Source of the DNA: Flavobacteriales bacterium UBA6693
Lineage (GTDB): Bacteria > Bacteroidota > Bacteroidia > Flavobacteriales > Weeksellaceae
Direction of reading: 5' to 3'
DNA length: 47,593 nucleotides
Assembly: GCA_002454815.1 (NCBI GenBank)
Contig: DKJL01000001.1
Coordinates: forward strand, 25,032 to 72,624
Shown here: positions 23,265 through 31,674 of the stretch, piece after piece
Layout: each line of letters starts with the position of its first letter
Numbering within the stretch: position 1 is the stretch's first letter
The notes under the pieces: model-generated
The model's database searches: none
What the model was told of the DNA's origin: nothing
What the model saw: only the letters and a program-made list of their open reading frames with translations
Position numbers and translations under genes: made by a program

Positions 23265-24395
23265 ATGAAATTTATTGTTTCCAGTAGCGAGTTACAGAAA
23301 GCGTTGCAAACGGTGAGCGGGGTAATCTCGAACTCTCAGTCGCGGCCGATTCTTGAAAATTTCCTTTTTCAGATCGAAAACGAAGTCTTGCACGTTACCG
23401 CCTCAGATGGCGAAACGACATTGATTACTTCGCTTGATGTAAAATCTGACCAGGACGGAAAAATTGCGGTGCCGGCGAAAATATTTCAGGACTTTGTGAA
23501 GACCTACGGCGAGCAGCCGCTGACACTTTCGGTGAAAGATGCGGAAGACGGAAACGGTAAAATGCTGGAAATACTTGATGAGAAAGATAATTTTGCCGTA
23601 GCGCTGGATCATGCAGAAGATTACCCCGAACTGCCGGAATTCGACGCTTCACAGAGTGTCACCGTTGCTGCGGGTATACTTTCGGAAGCGCTGAGCAATA
23701 CGCTTTTCGCCACGAGTAATGATTCCCTTCGTCCGGTGATGACGGGTGTCCTGTTCCAGTTTAAAGAAGATGAAACGAATTTTGTTTCGACAGATTCACA
23801 TCGTCTGGTGGTTTACAAACGCACCGATTTGGTGAATGCTGAGCCGGTGGAATTTATCATGCCTAAAAAGCCGTTGGCGATTTTTAAAGGAATTCTGGCG
23901 TCCTCAAATGAAGATGTTTCGATAGAATTCAATGAAAATATGGCGAAGTTTACTTTCGGCAACAATATCTGGATCTGCCGCCTTATCGATGGTAAATACC
24001 CGAATTATTCTGCGGTAATTCCGAAAGAAAACCCCAATGTTCTTACAATAAACCGTACGCTTTTATTAAGTTCGATCCGTCGTGCTTCGATCATGTCGAA
24101 CAAATCAACCAATCAGGTAAGATTTAAGCTGTCCGGAAATATTCTTCATCTTCACGCAGAAGACACTGAGTTTGCGAACAAAGCAGACATGCAGGTTCCC
24201 TGCGATTATAACGGTGAGGACATCAATATCGGATTCAGTTCCAAATTTTTAACCGAAATGTTATCAGTTCTTTCCGCAGATGACATCGTAATGAAAATGT
24301 CGCAACCCAATCGCCCCGGCATTATTGAGCCGCTGGACGGACTGGAAGAGTCGGAAAACATCTTAATGCTGTCGATGCCCGTCATCGGAATGTAA
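23265..24395 (+). CDS. dnaN: DNA polymerase III subunit beta (sliding clamp)
   Basis: 376 residues, the normal length for the three-domain clamp that tethers the replicative polymerase. The N-terminus MKFIVSSSELQKALQTVSGVI, the domain-linking text DSHRLVVYKR and the C-terminal NILMLSMPVIGM are typical. The gene is not beside dnaA or recF here, which is common in Bacteroidota. It has its own promoter and a strong terminator, so it is monocistronic. Confidence 0.97.
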   Translation: MKFIVSSSELQKALQTVSGVISNSQSRPILENFLFQIENEVLHVTASDGETTLITSLDVKSDQDGKIAVPAKIFQDFVKTYGEQPLTLSVKDAEDGNGKMLEILDEKDNFAVALDHAEDYPELPEFDASQSVTVAAGILSEALSNTLFATSNDSLRPVMTGVLFQFKEDETNFVSTDSHRLVVYKRTDLVNAEPVEFIMPKKPLAIFKGILASSNEDVSIEFNENMAKFTFGNNIWICRLIDGKYPNYSAVIPKENPNVLTINRTLLLSSIRRASIMSNKSTNQVRFKLSGNILHLHAEDTEFANKADMQVPCDYNGEDINIGFSSKFLTEMLSVLSADDIVMKMSQPNRPGIIEPLDGLEESENILMLSMPVIGM

Positions 24396-24422
24396 GCGTA
24401 ATTTTCTTTAAATAAATATCAT

Positions 24423-24460
24423 TTGGGATTCAATTAATTTTGAATCCCAATTTTTTTTTA
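24423..24460 (+). terminator. strong rho-independent terminator after dnaN
   Basis: Perfect 11-base inverted repeat TTGGGATTCAA / TTGAATCCCAA (24423-24433 and 24440-24450), 6-base loop, then nine T residues. Confidence 0.92.
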
Positions 24461-24473
24461 AAGCTATTATCAC

Positions 24474-24481
24474 GATATTTG
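24474..24481 (+). promoter_or_regulatory. probable -7 element of pheT
   Basis: GATATTTG, one mismatch from TAnnTTTG, 62 bases before the pheT ATG and just after the dnaN terminator. A -33 box is not clear. Confidence 0.35.
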
Positions 24482-24543
24482 CAGCGTTCGAGCGGGCAGA
24501 AAACCGTGCGCGAACAACTAACAAAAAGAAAACTCCGAGCGTA

Positions 24544-26946
24544 ATGAAAATTTCACAGAATTGGCTGAAAGATTATATTAAAACCGACCTAAAAACTGAG
24601 AAAGTGGGCGAGTATCTTACCGATATCGGCCTTGAAGTGGAGGGAATTGATTCTTTCGAATCGGTACGTGGCAGTTTGGAGGGCATCGTCGTCGGCCGCG
24701 TTCTTACCTGCGAAAAACATCCGAATGCTGATAAACTCAGTGTGACAACGGTTGATGTGGGCTCAGGATTACCGCTACACATTGTCTGTGGTGCACCGAA
24801 TGTTGCCGCCGGCCAGGTCGTTCCGGTGGCGCCGGTTGGCACGACGCTGTATGGCAAAGACGGAAGTTCTTTTCAGATAAAAGCGGCAAAAATTCGCGGC
24901 GAAGTTTCTCAGGGCATGATCTGCGCCGAGGATGAACTGGGTCTGAGCGACGATCATGGCGGTATTATGATTCTGGACGAAACCCGTTTTGAAATTGGTG
25001 AAAATTTCAGCAAATACTTCGACTTGAGCGAGGATAAAGTTTTAGAGATCGGTCTCACGCCAAACCGTACTGATGCGATGTCGCACTACGGAGTCGCGCG
25101 GGATCTGCACGCTTTTTTAAGTTCGCACCAGATGCCTTCTTCATTCGAAAAAGTGACCGAAGTTCCTTTAGAATCATCACAAAAAACGGAATTTCAGCTT
25201 GAGGTGGAAGATTCCGACTTATGTCCAAAATATCTGGGCGCAGTTATCCAAAATGTTGATGTACAACCTTCACCGGATTGGCTTAAAGTCCGTCTTCAGG
25301 CGATCGGATTGGTACCGATCAATAATATTGTTGACATTACGAATTATATTCTGCACGCCTACGGTCAGCCACTGCATGCTTTTGATGCCGCCGGAATTGC
25401 CGGAAAAAAGGTCAAAGTGGGAACCGCCGGCTCGGGAACGAAATTTACGACATTGGATGGAGTGGAGCGAACTTTGAACGGCACAGAAATAATGATCAAA
25501 GACGCTGCCGATACTCCGTTGTGTATCGCAGGCGTTTTTGGTGGTATCAGTTCCGGTGTTTCTGAAGGCACGAAAACTGTTTTTTTGGAAAGTGCTTATT
25601 TCAGCCCGATTGCGGTGCGACGTGCTGCAAAGTTTCATGGCTTGAATACGGATGCTTCATTCCGTTTCGAACGCGGCGTGGATCCGAAAATGACCAGAAC
25701 AGCGCTGACGCACGCTGTGAAAATGATTGAAGAAATCGCGGGCGGAACGCTCGCCGGTGAAATTTTAAGCCATTATCCGACGCCGATTGAAGATCACTAC
25801 GTCATTCTGCGATTTTCTAAGATTGAACAAATCCTGGGTACAAAAATGCATCAGGAAAAAATCAAAGAAATATTGAAAGCGCTGGATATCAAGGTCTTGA
25901 ACGAAATCCAAAACGGTCTCGAAGTGGTGGTGCCGGCGTACCGTGCGGACGTAACGCGTGAAATCGACGTTATCGAGGAAATTCTGCGTATTTACGGTTA
26001 TAATAAAATTGAGTCACCGCAAAAACTTGCATTCACTCCGGTAAAGCTGGATCCGGATGACCAGGATGCACTAGAAAACGCTTGGGCGCGCACGCTGCAG
26101 AGCAACGGTTTTTATGAAGTGATGAATAATTCTTTGACTTCTGTTAAAAATCCTGACAATGCCGTTAAAATTTTAAATCCGCTCAGCAGCGATTTACAAT
26201 ATTTAAGAAAATCTTTGCTGGAAGGTTTGCTGACGAACGCTGATTATAACATTAAAAGAAAAAATAACCAGATTAAGTTTTTTGAGTTAGGTAAAATTTA
26301 CCATAAAACCCACCGCTACGAAGAGCGCAAGCAATTGGCGATTCTCGTTACGGGACGCGATGAAGCGGAAAACTGGTTACAACCTAAATCTGCTACTGAT
26401 TTCTATCGGTTGAAATCATATGTAAATATTCTTCTTCAGTCAATTCCTGTCGAATTTGAAGAGAAACCTCTGGAAGATGAACGGTTTTCTGAAGGTATCG
26501 CCATCTCGGCAAACGGAAAAACCATCGCGCGATTAGGAAAAGTTGCCGGGGAATTCCTGAAGGACGCGGATCTGGACCAAGCCTGTTATTACGCGGAAAT
26601 CGAATTGGAATCCTGCCAAAATCTGCGTGCCGGAAAAGCGCTGAAATTTAAGGAGATCCCAAAGTTTAACAAAACCAGAAAAGACTTGGCTTTGTTGGTC
26701 GACCGCGATCTTCCGTATGCGAAACTTTATGCGGCCGCCATGGGGAAACGAAGTAAATTTTTGAAGAGCATGAATCTTTTTGATGTTTATCTAGGCGATA
26801 AACTTCCGGCCGGCAAGAAATCTTATGCGATGAGCTTTGAACTTTTAAATGAAGAAAAAACGCTGGAAGAAAAAGATATTGTTGAAGTGATGAATTCGCT
26901 GATCAAAACTTTTCAGAAAGAGTTTGGTGCAGAACTTCGTTCGTAA
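24544..26946 (+). CDS. pheT: phenylalanyl-tRNA synthetase beta subunit
   Basis: 800 residues, full length. Domains in order are: the N-terminal segment; the tRNA-binding OB-fold (about 40-150, with VGRVLTCEKHPNADKLSV); the B3/B4 editing domain (about 210-400, with DASFRFERGVDPKMT at its end); B5 (about 410-480, with PAYRADVTREIDVIEEI); the catalytic-like core; and the C-terminal anticodon-binding FDX-ACB domain (from about 700, with KFNKTRKDLALLVDRDLPY). It pairs with PheS to charge tRNA-Phe. The pheS gene is not adjacent, as is common in flavobacteria. Confidence 0.97.
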   Translation: MKISQNWLKDYIKTDLKTEKVGEYLTDIGLEVEGIDSFESVRGSLEGIVVGRVLTCEKHPNADKLSVTTVDVGSGLPLHIVCGAPNVAAGQVVPVAPVGTTLYGKDGSSFQIKAAKIRGEVSQGMICAEDELGLSDDHGGIMILDETRFEIGENFSKYFDLSEDKVLEIGLTPNRTDAMSHYGVARDLHAFLSSHQMPSSFEKVTEVPLESSQKTEFQLEVEDSDLCPKYLGAVIQNVDVQPSPDWLKVRLQAIGLVPINNIVDITNYILHAYGQPLHAFDAAGIAGKKVKVGTAGSGTKFTTLDGVERTLNGTEIMIKDAADTPLCIAGVFGGISSGVSEGTKTVFLESAYFSPIAVRRAAKFHGLNTDASFRFERGVDPKMTRTALTHAVKMIEEIAGGTLAGEILSHYPTPIEDHYVILRFSKIEQILGTKMHQEKIKEILKALDIKVLNEIQNGLEVVVPAYRADVTREIDVIEEILRIYGYNKIESPQKLAFTPVKLDPDDQDALENAWARTLQSNGFYEVMNNSLTSVKNPDNAVKILNPLSSDLQYLRKSLLEGLLTNADYNIKRKNNQIKFFELGKIYHKTHRYEERKQLAILVTGRDEAENWLQPKSATDFYRLKSYVNILLQSIPVEFEEKPLEDERFSEGIAISANGKTIARLGKVAGEFLKDADLDQACYYAEIELESCQNLRAGKALKFKEIPKFNKTRKDLALLVDRDLPYAKLYAAAMGKRSKFLKSMNLFDVYLGDKLPAGKKSYAMSFELLNEEKTLEEKDIVEVMNSLIKTFQKEFGAELRS

Positions 26947-26968
26947 ACATTTAAAATAAATAAAATAA

Positions 26969-26997
26969 GAAAGCATCCTAAAAAGAATGCTTTTTTG
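26969..26997 (+). terminator. rho-independent terminator after pheT
   Basis: AAAGCAT / ATGCTTT (26970-26976 and 26987-26993), followed by TTT. The stem is short but well placed 25 bases after the stop codon. Confidence 0.7.
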
Positions 26998-27042
26998 CAG
27001 TTAATTAAATGCACACAATCGCTTCGGATAGATATTATTCCC

Positions 27043-27050
27043 TAAATTTG
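27043..27050 (+). promoter_or_regulatory. -7 element of the META lipoprotein gene
   Basis: TAAATTTG, a perfect TAnnTTTG, 19 bases before the ATG at 27070. The possible -33 sequence is weak. Confidence 0.45.
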
Positions 27051-27069
27051 AGTTTATAAAAATTAAGGT

Positions 27070-27501
27070 ATGAAAATGAGTTCAATTTTTCGAGCTGCTC
27101 GGTTTTTGTCGGTATTTGTCCTGCTGGCAGCTTTTGCTTATTCCTGTTCAACGGTTAATTCGATAAAATCGAAGATCGGAGGAAATCAGGCAAATCTTGT
27201 CGGTACAAAATGGCAACTGGCTGATAACGTAAAAGGCAAAACCCCGACGATGATTATCGAAGCAGGAAAAGTGACGGGAAATGGTGGCTGCAATAATTAT
27301 TTTGGCGAGCTGATGCTGGATGCTACGGTAGGTAATTTCTCAGCTTCAAACGTAGGCTCTACGCGTATGTCGTGCCCGTCGATGAGCGAAGAAACGAACT
27401 TTTTCAGTATGCTTTCTGCGGCGACAAAATATGTGGTTACGGGCAACACGCTGGAGCTTTATAAAGATAAGCTGCTATTGATGAAATTTACAAAAATGTA
27501 A
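27070..27501 (+). CDS. META-domain (HslJ-like) lipoprotein
   Basis: 143 residues. The lipoprotein signal ends in AAFAYSC, giving lipidated Cys26. The rest is a single META domain: LVGTKWQLADNV, VTGNGGCNNYFGELMLD, a central MSCPSM and the C-terminal YKDKLLLMKFTKM. HslJ of E. coli is a heat-inducible outer membrane lipoprotein linked to novobiocin resistance. The role in flavobacteria is not known. An alternative ATG at 27076 would shorten it by two residues. It is monocistronic, with its own promoter and terminator. Confidence 0.9.
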   Translation: MKMSSIFRAARFLSVFVLLAAFAYSCSTVNSIKSKIGGNQANLVGTKWQLADNVKGKTPTMIIEAGKVTGNGGCNNYFGELMLDATVGNFSASNVGSTRMSCPSMSEETNFFSMLSAATKYVVTGNTLELYKDKLLLMKFTKM

Positions 27502-27518
27502 TTAGTGGCCTTTGGAAT

Positions 27519-27556
27519 TAAAAAAGGAACTCTGTTATGAGTTCCTTTTTTATTTA
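27519..27556. terminator. bidirectional rho-independent terminator
   Basis: Perfect 12-base inverted repeat AAAAAGGAACTC / GAGTTCCTTTTT (27521-27532 and 27539-27550), loop TGTTAT, with A and T runs on the two sides. It ends the META lipoprotein gene, and its right edge touches the stop codon of the convergent small acidic gene. Confidence 0.88.
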
Positions 27557-27796
27557 TTCTTCGTCTTCTTCCTCGTCGTATTTTGCGAGTTCCTCGTCGC
27601 ACCATTTGAAGGCTGCTTCCACTACTTTTGTGGCTTCGTCAGCTACCGTTTCTTCGTCGTCGCCTTCCAGGTCGTCGAACCATTCTACGTCTTCTTCTTC
27701 TACATTTAAGACAAACCGCGGATATTCGGTATGAACTACAAATAAGTCTTCAGGAAAATCTGAATTGTCGGCTAATAAAAACTTTGGTAATTTCAT
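27554..27796 (-). CDS. small acidic protein of unknown function
   Basis: 80 residues from the ATG at 27796. A longer frame reaches 27832, but that start lies beyond the -7 box at 27820-27827. The N-terminus MKLPKFLLADNSDFPEDLFV is followed by a strongly acidic helix-like stretch, a conserved-looking KVVEAAFKWCDEELAKY and a tail of Asp/Glu. I believe similar small proteins occur in related flavobacteria, but I cannot name a family. It is probably cytoplasmic. It is convergent with the META gene and shares its terminator. Confidence 0.75.
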   Translation of the reverse strand: MKLPKFLLADNSDFPEDLFVVHTEYPRFVLNVEEEDVEWFDDLEGDDEETVADEATKVVEAAFKWCDEELAKYDEEEDEE

Positions 27797-27819
27797 TTTC
27801 TTATGTTTAATAACTGATT

Positions 27820-27827
27820 CAAAGGTA
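27820..27827 (-). promoter_or_regulatory. -7 element of the small acidic gene
   Basis: On the minus strand this reads TACCTTTG, matching TAnnTTTG, 24 bases before the ATG at 27796. It supports the shorter start. Confidence 0.4.
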
Positions 27828-27926
27828 AACAATTTATTGATGTTCGTTTGCCTCGATGCTTACTTTTAGCAAAACTTTATGTTTAAAAGCGTTGTTCGCG
27901 GCCTAAATTACAACAGTGCTCCTTTT

Positions 27927-28820
27927 TTACTTTAAAAACATTTTGGATACTTTCTCCGCTTTTTTACTTTCCGCATAATCATAAAAACCTTCGCCGGATT
28001 TCACACCCAGTTTTCCGGCCATCACCATATTTACCAAAAGTGGATTCGGGGCGTATTTCGGATTTTTAAAGCCGTTGTACATCACATTTAAAATTGCCAG
28101 ACAAACATCCAGTCCGATGAAATCTGCAAGTTGCAATGGTCCCATGGGATGCGCCATGCCCAGCTTCATCACCGTGTCGATTTCTTCTACGCCTGCAACA
28201 CCGTTGTATAAAGTTTCAATGGCTTCGTTGATCATCGGCATCAAAATTCGGTTAGCAACAAATCCAGGGTAATCGTTCACCTCAGTCGGTACTTTTCCTA
28301 AAGTTTTGCTCAGTTCAAAAATCTCGTTAAAAGTTTCTTTGGAAGTGGAGTAGCCCTTAATGATTTCCACCAACTTCATAACCGGCACCGGATTCATAAA
28401 ATGCATGCCGATCACTTTTTCCGGACGGCTGGTGACCGATGCGATTTTCGTGATTGAAATTGAAGACGTGTTGGTCGCAAGTATACAGTTTGCCGGCGCC
28501 AGCTCATCCATTTGTTTGAAAATTTTGAGCTTTAAATCCTGATTTTCCGTTGCAGCTTCTACGATGAGATCGGCATTTGGCGCACAATCTTCTAAATTAG
28601 TAAAAGTTTTAATGTTATTTAAAGTAGAAGTTTTTTGCTCTTCAGTTAAATTTCCTTTGGAGATAATGCGGTCCAGGTTTTTTGTGATTGTTGCCACCGC
28701 TTTGTCCAGGGCCTGCTGCGAAACATCCACCAGATTTACGCTAAAACCGGTTTGTGCAAAAGTGTGGGCAATTCCGTTTCCCATCGTTCCTGCGCCGATT
28801 ACTACAATGTTCTTATCCAT
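27927..28820 (-). CDS. hbd: 3-hydroxybutyryl-CoA / 3-hydroxyacyl-CoA dehydrogenase
   Basis: 297 residues, the single-function short type. The NAD site is GAGTMGNGIAHTFAQTG (residues 8-24), followed by AATENQDLKLKIF and the catalytic His in GMHFMNPVPVM. Asn and Pro of YPGFVANRILMPMINEA complete the active-site region, and the C-terminal domain has GMAHPMGPLQLADFIGLDV. It oxidises 3-hydroxyacyl-CoA (or reduces acetoacetyl-CoA) with NAD. The M23 peptidase gene ends three bases upstream of its start on the same strand, so they share a transcript despite unrelated functions. Confidence 0.94.
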   Translation of the reverse strand: MDKNIVVIGAGTMGNGIAHTFAQTGFSVNLVDVSQQALDKAVATITKNLDRIISKGNLTEEQKTSTLNNIKTFTNLEDCAPNADLIVEAATENQDLKLKIFKQMDELAPANCILATNTSSISITKIASVTSRPEKVIGMHFMNPVPVMKLVEIIKGYSTSKETFNEIFELSKTLGKVPTEVNDYPGFVANRILMPMINEAIETLYNGVAGVEEIDTVMKLGMAHPMGPLQLADFIGLDVCLAILNVMYNGFKNPKYAPNPLLVNMVMAGKLGVKSGEGFYDYAESKKAEKVSKMFLK

Positions 28821-28823
28821 TTT

Positions 28824-29642
28824 TTAATAATTTTTAGTGTAACTTTTTCCTTCCTGTAAAAGCGTCGCTTCACTTTCGGAAGTTTTAAATTTTGTTTTAA
28901 TTGAGGTTCTCGACCCGTCGATTCTGTTGATGAAAACCGAAAAGTGAAGATGCGGTCCGCTGGCAAAACCCGTACTTCCGCTGTAACCGAGCAGCTGATC
29001 TTTTTTTACCTGCTCGCCTTTATTTACGGTAACGCCGCCTTGTTTTAAATGTGAATAATCCGCAAAAGTACCGTCGCTGTGCATGATGATAATTCTGTTA
29101 TTGTATTTCGCACAGGAAATATCGGGGCAACTGCGCGTATTATTACTCACCGCTTCCACCACAATTCCTTCGCGCGCAGCCAGGATTGGGCTTCCCATTT
29201 TTAAATTGAAATCGAGCGAAAACTCGTTTTTGTGGGAAAATTTCCCATTATAACCTTGAAATATCGTTTGTGTTTTTCCTTTTTCGTAGGGCAGAGAATA
29301 AATGTAATCTTCGTCGAAGCTTTTCTGCAGTGCGTTCCCGAAGTTATAGGTGTTGCTGTAAGAAAAAGAATTTGCCGCGTTGGCTTTTATTTCAGAAAGT
29401 TTGGCAATCAGGAATCTTTTGGTATTTGCCGGGATTATAACAATCTCATCGTCAACAAGAGTCACGGTTAGATTAACCAGCTTAAACCTGAACTGTGCAG
29501 AGATCGGCATTGGCTCGTCATTATCCGCAAATATTTCAATGTTTCGGCCGGTCTTTTCATTATAGAACCGAACATCCCATTTTTTCTGTGAAAAGAGAGA
29601 TGCCTGAATGAGTAGAAGTAAAATTATAAATATTCTGTCCAT
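28824..29642 (-). CDS. secreted M23 family (LytM-type) peptidase
   Basis: 272 residues. The signal peptide is MDRIFIILLLLIQASLFSQ. A beta-rich N-terminal domain precedes the C-terminal LytM domain. The zinc site is made of His and Asp in FSHKNEFSLDF and of the HLH motif in GPHLHFSVF; YSHL supplies the catalytic His. All are present, so the enzyme should be active on peptidoglycan cross-links, or on a substrate in the periplasm. Two cysteines in SCPDISC could form a disulfide. It is transcribed just ahead of hbd. Confidence 0.9.
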   Translation of the reverse strand: MDRIFIILLLLIQASLFSQKKWDVRFYNEKTGRNIEIFADNDEPMPISAQFRFKLVNLTVTLVDDEIVIIPANTKRFLIAKLSEIKANAANSFSYSNTYNFGNALQKSFDEDYIYSLPYEKGKTQTIFQGYNGKFSHKNEFSLDFNLKMGSPILAAREGIVVEAVSNNTRSCPDISCAKYNNRIIIMHSDGTFADYSHLKQGGVTVNKGEQVKKDQLLGYSGSTGFASGPHLHFSVFINRIDGSRTSIKTKFKTSESEATLLQEGKSYTKNY

Positions 29643-29698
29643 CGGCTTGATTGCTGTTAAAACCTGTTTTTTGTTTTAATATTTTTTGTTTATCTGAT

Positions 29699-30664
29699 TT
29701 ACTTTGAAATCAGCCGCACAATTTCCAGCGCTACTTTCAAAGCTTCTGTGCCGTCTTCCAAAGAAACTTCCACTTTTTTATTTTCATTGATTGAGTCGGC
29801 AAAACTTTCAAGTTCATCTAAGATCGCGTTATTGGCCTGGATTTTTGGATATTCGAATAATATCTGATTTTTTTCGCCTTCCGCGTTTTCAATGATCATA
29901 TCAAAACCGCTAGGGTTTTCAGGTGCCGGCCGCATCCGGATGACCTCCGCCTTTTTCTCTAAAAAATCAACTGAAATATAAGCGTCCTGTTGGAAAAAGC
30001 GTGATTTCCTCATCGATTTCATTGAAATTCTCGACGTCGTTAAATTGGCCACGCACCCGTTTTCAAATTCAATACGCGCATTGCAGATATCAGGAGATTT
30101 TGAGACCACCGAAACACCACTGGCGTGAATCGCTTTCACTTTTGATTTTACAATCGACAGCAAAATATCCAGATCGTGAATCATTAGATCCAACACCACG
30201 GAAACATCAGTTCCGCGCGGATTAAATTCAGCTAAACGGTGAATTTCAATAAACATCGGATTCTTGATGAATTCTTTTGTTCCGATGAACGCAGGATTAT
30301 AGCGTTCCACATGGCCCACCTGTGCGTAAATTCCGCGCGCCTCGCACTGCTGCACCAGATCCTGTGCCTGAGCCAATGTCTGCGTGACCGGCTTTTCGAT
30401 GAAAAAATGCACATTTTTACTGATTGCTTTCAGCGCGTAATCGTAGTGGTACAAAGTCGGAGTCACAATATCCAAAACATCGATCTGGTCCAGCAGTTCT
30501 TCCACATTTTCGAAGAAGCGGTAGCCCAGTTCCTTTTCGAGTTTGCGGCCATTTTCGGCATCAGCATCATGAAAGCCGATGAGCTCGTATTTGGCAGATT
30601 GCTGTAATAATTTTAGGTGAATTTTTCCGAGGTGGCCGGCGCCGACTAATCCAGCTTTTAGCAT
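29699..30664 (-). CDS. Gfo/Idh/MocA family oxidoreductase
   Basis: 321 residues from the ATG at 30664. The frame runs to 30703, but the extra segment (MFFFFYLYQNISL) is not part of the Rossmann fold. The chosen start gives MLKAGLVGAGHLGKIH, the NAD(P)-binding GxGxxG. EKPVTQTLAQAQDLV is the conserved Glu-Lys-Pro motif, and GHVERYNPAF and DLMIHDLDI follow the family. Flavobacterial members of this subgroup are often annotated as sugar-nucleotide or UDP-GlcNAc-type dehydrogenases, but the substrate is not evident. It is divergent from pcm. Confidence 0.88.
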   Translation of the reverse strand: MLKAGLVGAGHLGKIHLKLLQQSAKYELIGFHDADAENGRKLEKELGYRFFENVEELLDQIDVLDIVTPTLYHYDYALKAISKNVHFFIEKPVTQTLAQAQDLVQQCEARGIYAQVGHVERYNPAFIGTKEFIKNPMFIEIHRLAEFNPRGTDVSVVLDLMIHDLDILLSIVKSKVKAIHASGVSVVSKSPDICNARIEFENGCVANLTTSRISMKSMRKSRFFQQDAYISVDFLEKKAEVIRMRPAPENPSGFDMIIENAEGEKNQILFEYPKIQANNAILDELESFADSINENKKVEVSLEDGTEALKVALEIVRLISK

Positions 30665-30769
30665 CAATGAAATATTTTGGTAAAGATAAAAAAAGAAGAA
30701 CAAACGCGTTTGGCTCTTCTCCTCTCAGTTAAAATAAAGACGGCATATGGCACATCAATTTGTAATATG

Positions 30770-30777
30770 TATTTTTG
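30770..30777 (+). promoter_or_regulatory. -7 element almost touching the pcm start codon
   Basis: TATTTTTG, a perfect TAnnTTTG, ending five bases before the pcm ATG at 30782. If used, the transcript would begin at or just before the start codon. Confidence 0.4.
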
Positions 30778-30781
30778 CCGC

Positions 30782-31432
30782 ATGCAGGATTCTTATTTAC
30801 ACCGCGGGAAACGGAAAATTTTGGTCGAATACCTTCGCAGCAAAATCGGCATCACCGACGAGCGGGTTCTGGACGCGATGAACCGCGTACCGCGACATTT
30901 ATTTTTGGAAAGCGTATTTGAAGATTACGCTTATGAAGATCGTGCATTTCCAATTTTGGCCAATCAAACGATTTCCCATCCGTCTACCGTGGCGGAGCAA
31001 ACGGCACTTCTTGAGCTGAATCCACAGGAAAAAGTGTTGGAAATCGGTACCGGCTGCGGTTACCAAACTGCCGTTCTGGTAGCAATGAACACGCTGGTCT
31101 ATACGATCGAAAGACAGAAAAATCTCCATGTGTTTTCGCAGCGTAAATTGCACGAGCTCGACCTCCGCCCGAAATTCCAGAGTTTTGGAGACGGTTTTCT
31201 GGGACTCCCCACCTTTGCACCGTTTGATAAAATACTGGTCACCTGCGGCGCGGAAATTCTACCGACAGAACTTTTGCATCAGCTGAAAATCGGTGGTACC
31301 ATGGTCATTCCACTGGGCAAAACCGATGAGCAAATCCTGATGCGTTTTACAAAAAAATCGGAACGCGAATTCGAGCGCGAAGAATTCGGTGCGTACAAAT
31401 TCGTACCCATGCTGAACAATACCGACCAATAA
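30782..31432 (+). CDS. pcm: protein-L-isoaspartate O-methyltransferase
   Basis: 216 residues. The enzyme methylates isoaspartyl residues in aged proteins, starting their repair. The frame is open from 30677, but MQDSYLHRGKRKILVEYL from the ATG at 30782 aligns with the usual N-terminus; a second ATG at 30767 lies inside the -7 box. The active-site NQTISHPSTVAEQT and the SAM-binding LEIGTGCGYQTAVLV are intact. LERIP-type specificity text (AMNRVPRHLFLE) is at residues 28-39. It is probably monocistronic. Confidence 0.93.
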   Translation: MQDSYLHRGKRKILVEYLRSKIGITDERVLDAMNRVPRHLFLESVFEDYAYEDRAFPILANQTISHPSTVAEQTALLELNPQEKVLEIGTGCGYQTAVLVAMNTLVYTIERQKNLHVFSQRKLHELDLRPKFQSFGDGFLGLPTFAPFDKILVTCGAEILPTELLHQLKIGGTMVIPLGKTDEQILMRFTKKSEREFEREEFGAYKFVPMLNNTDQ

Positions 31433-31583
31433 TTACGATTCCACATTTTAGGTTCAATTCTTTCCTAACAGACCAGACACGATCGCGAAAAATCTTTGTT
31501 GAAGAGAATCGCGATCAGAAAAATGTGCCTGATTGACACCAGTAAAAACACTTTCCAAATTCGTTAATTAAGATTATACGTTG

Positions 31584-31591
31584 TATTTTTG
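31584..31591 (+). promoter_or_regulatory. -7 element of the cytochrome c assembly gene
   Basis: TATTTTTG, a perfect TAnnTTTG. TTCG at 31560-31563 is a possible -33 box with a 20-base spacer. The start site would lie about 80 bases before the ATG at 31675. Confidence 0.55.
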
Positions 31592-31674
31592 CAAGCGTTG
31601 AAAATTGTTCTACGTTTAATAGGTCTGCGCAGAAAATTCATGGGATTTCTGCTGCTGGCAAAGCTTCACTTACA

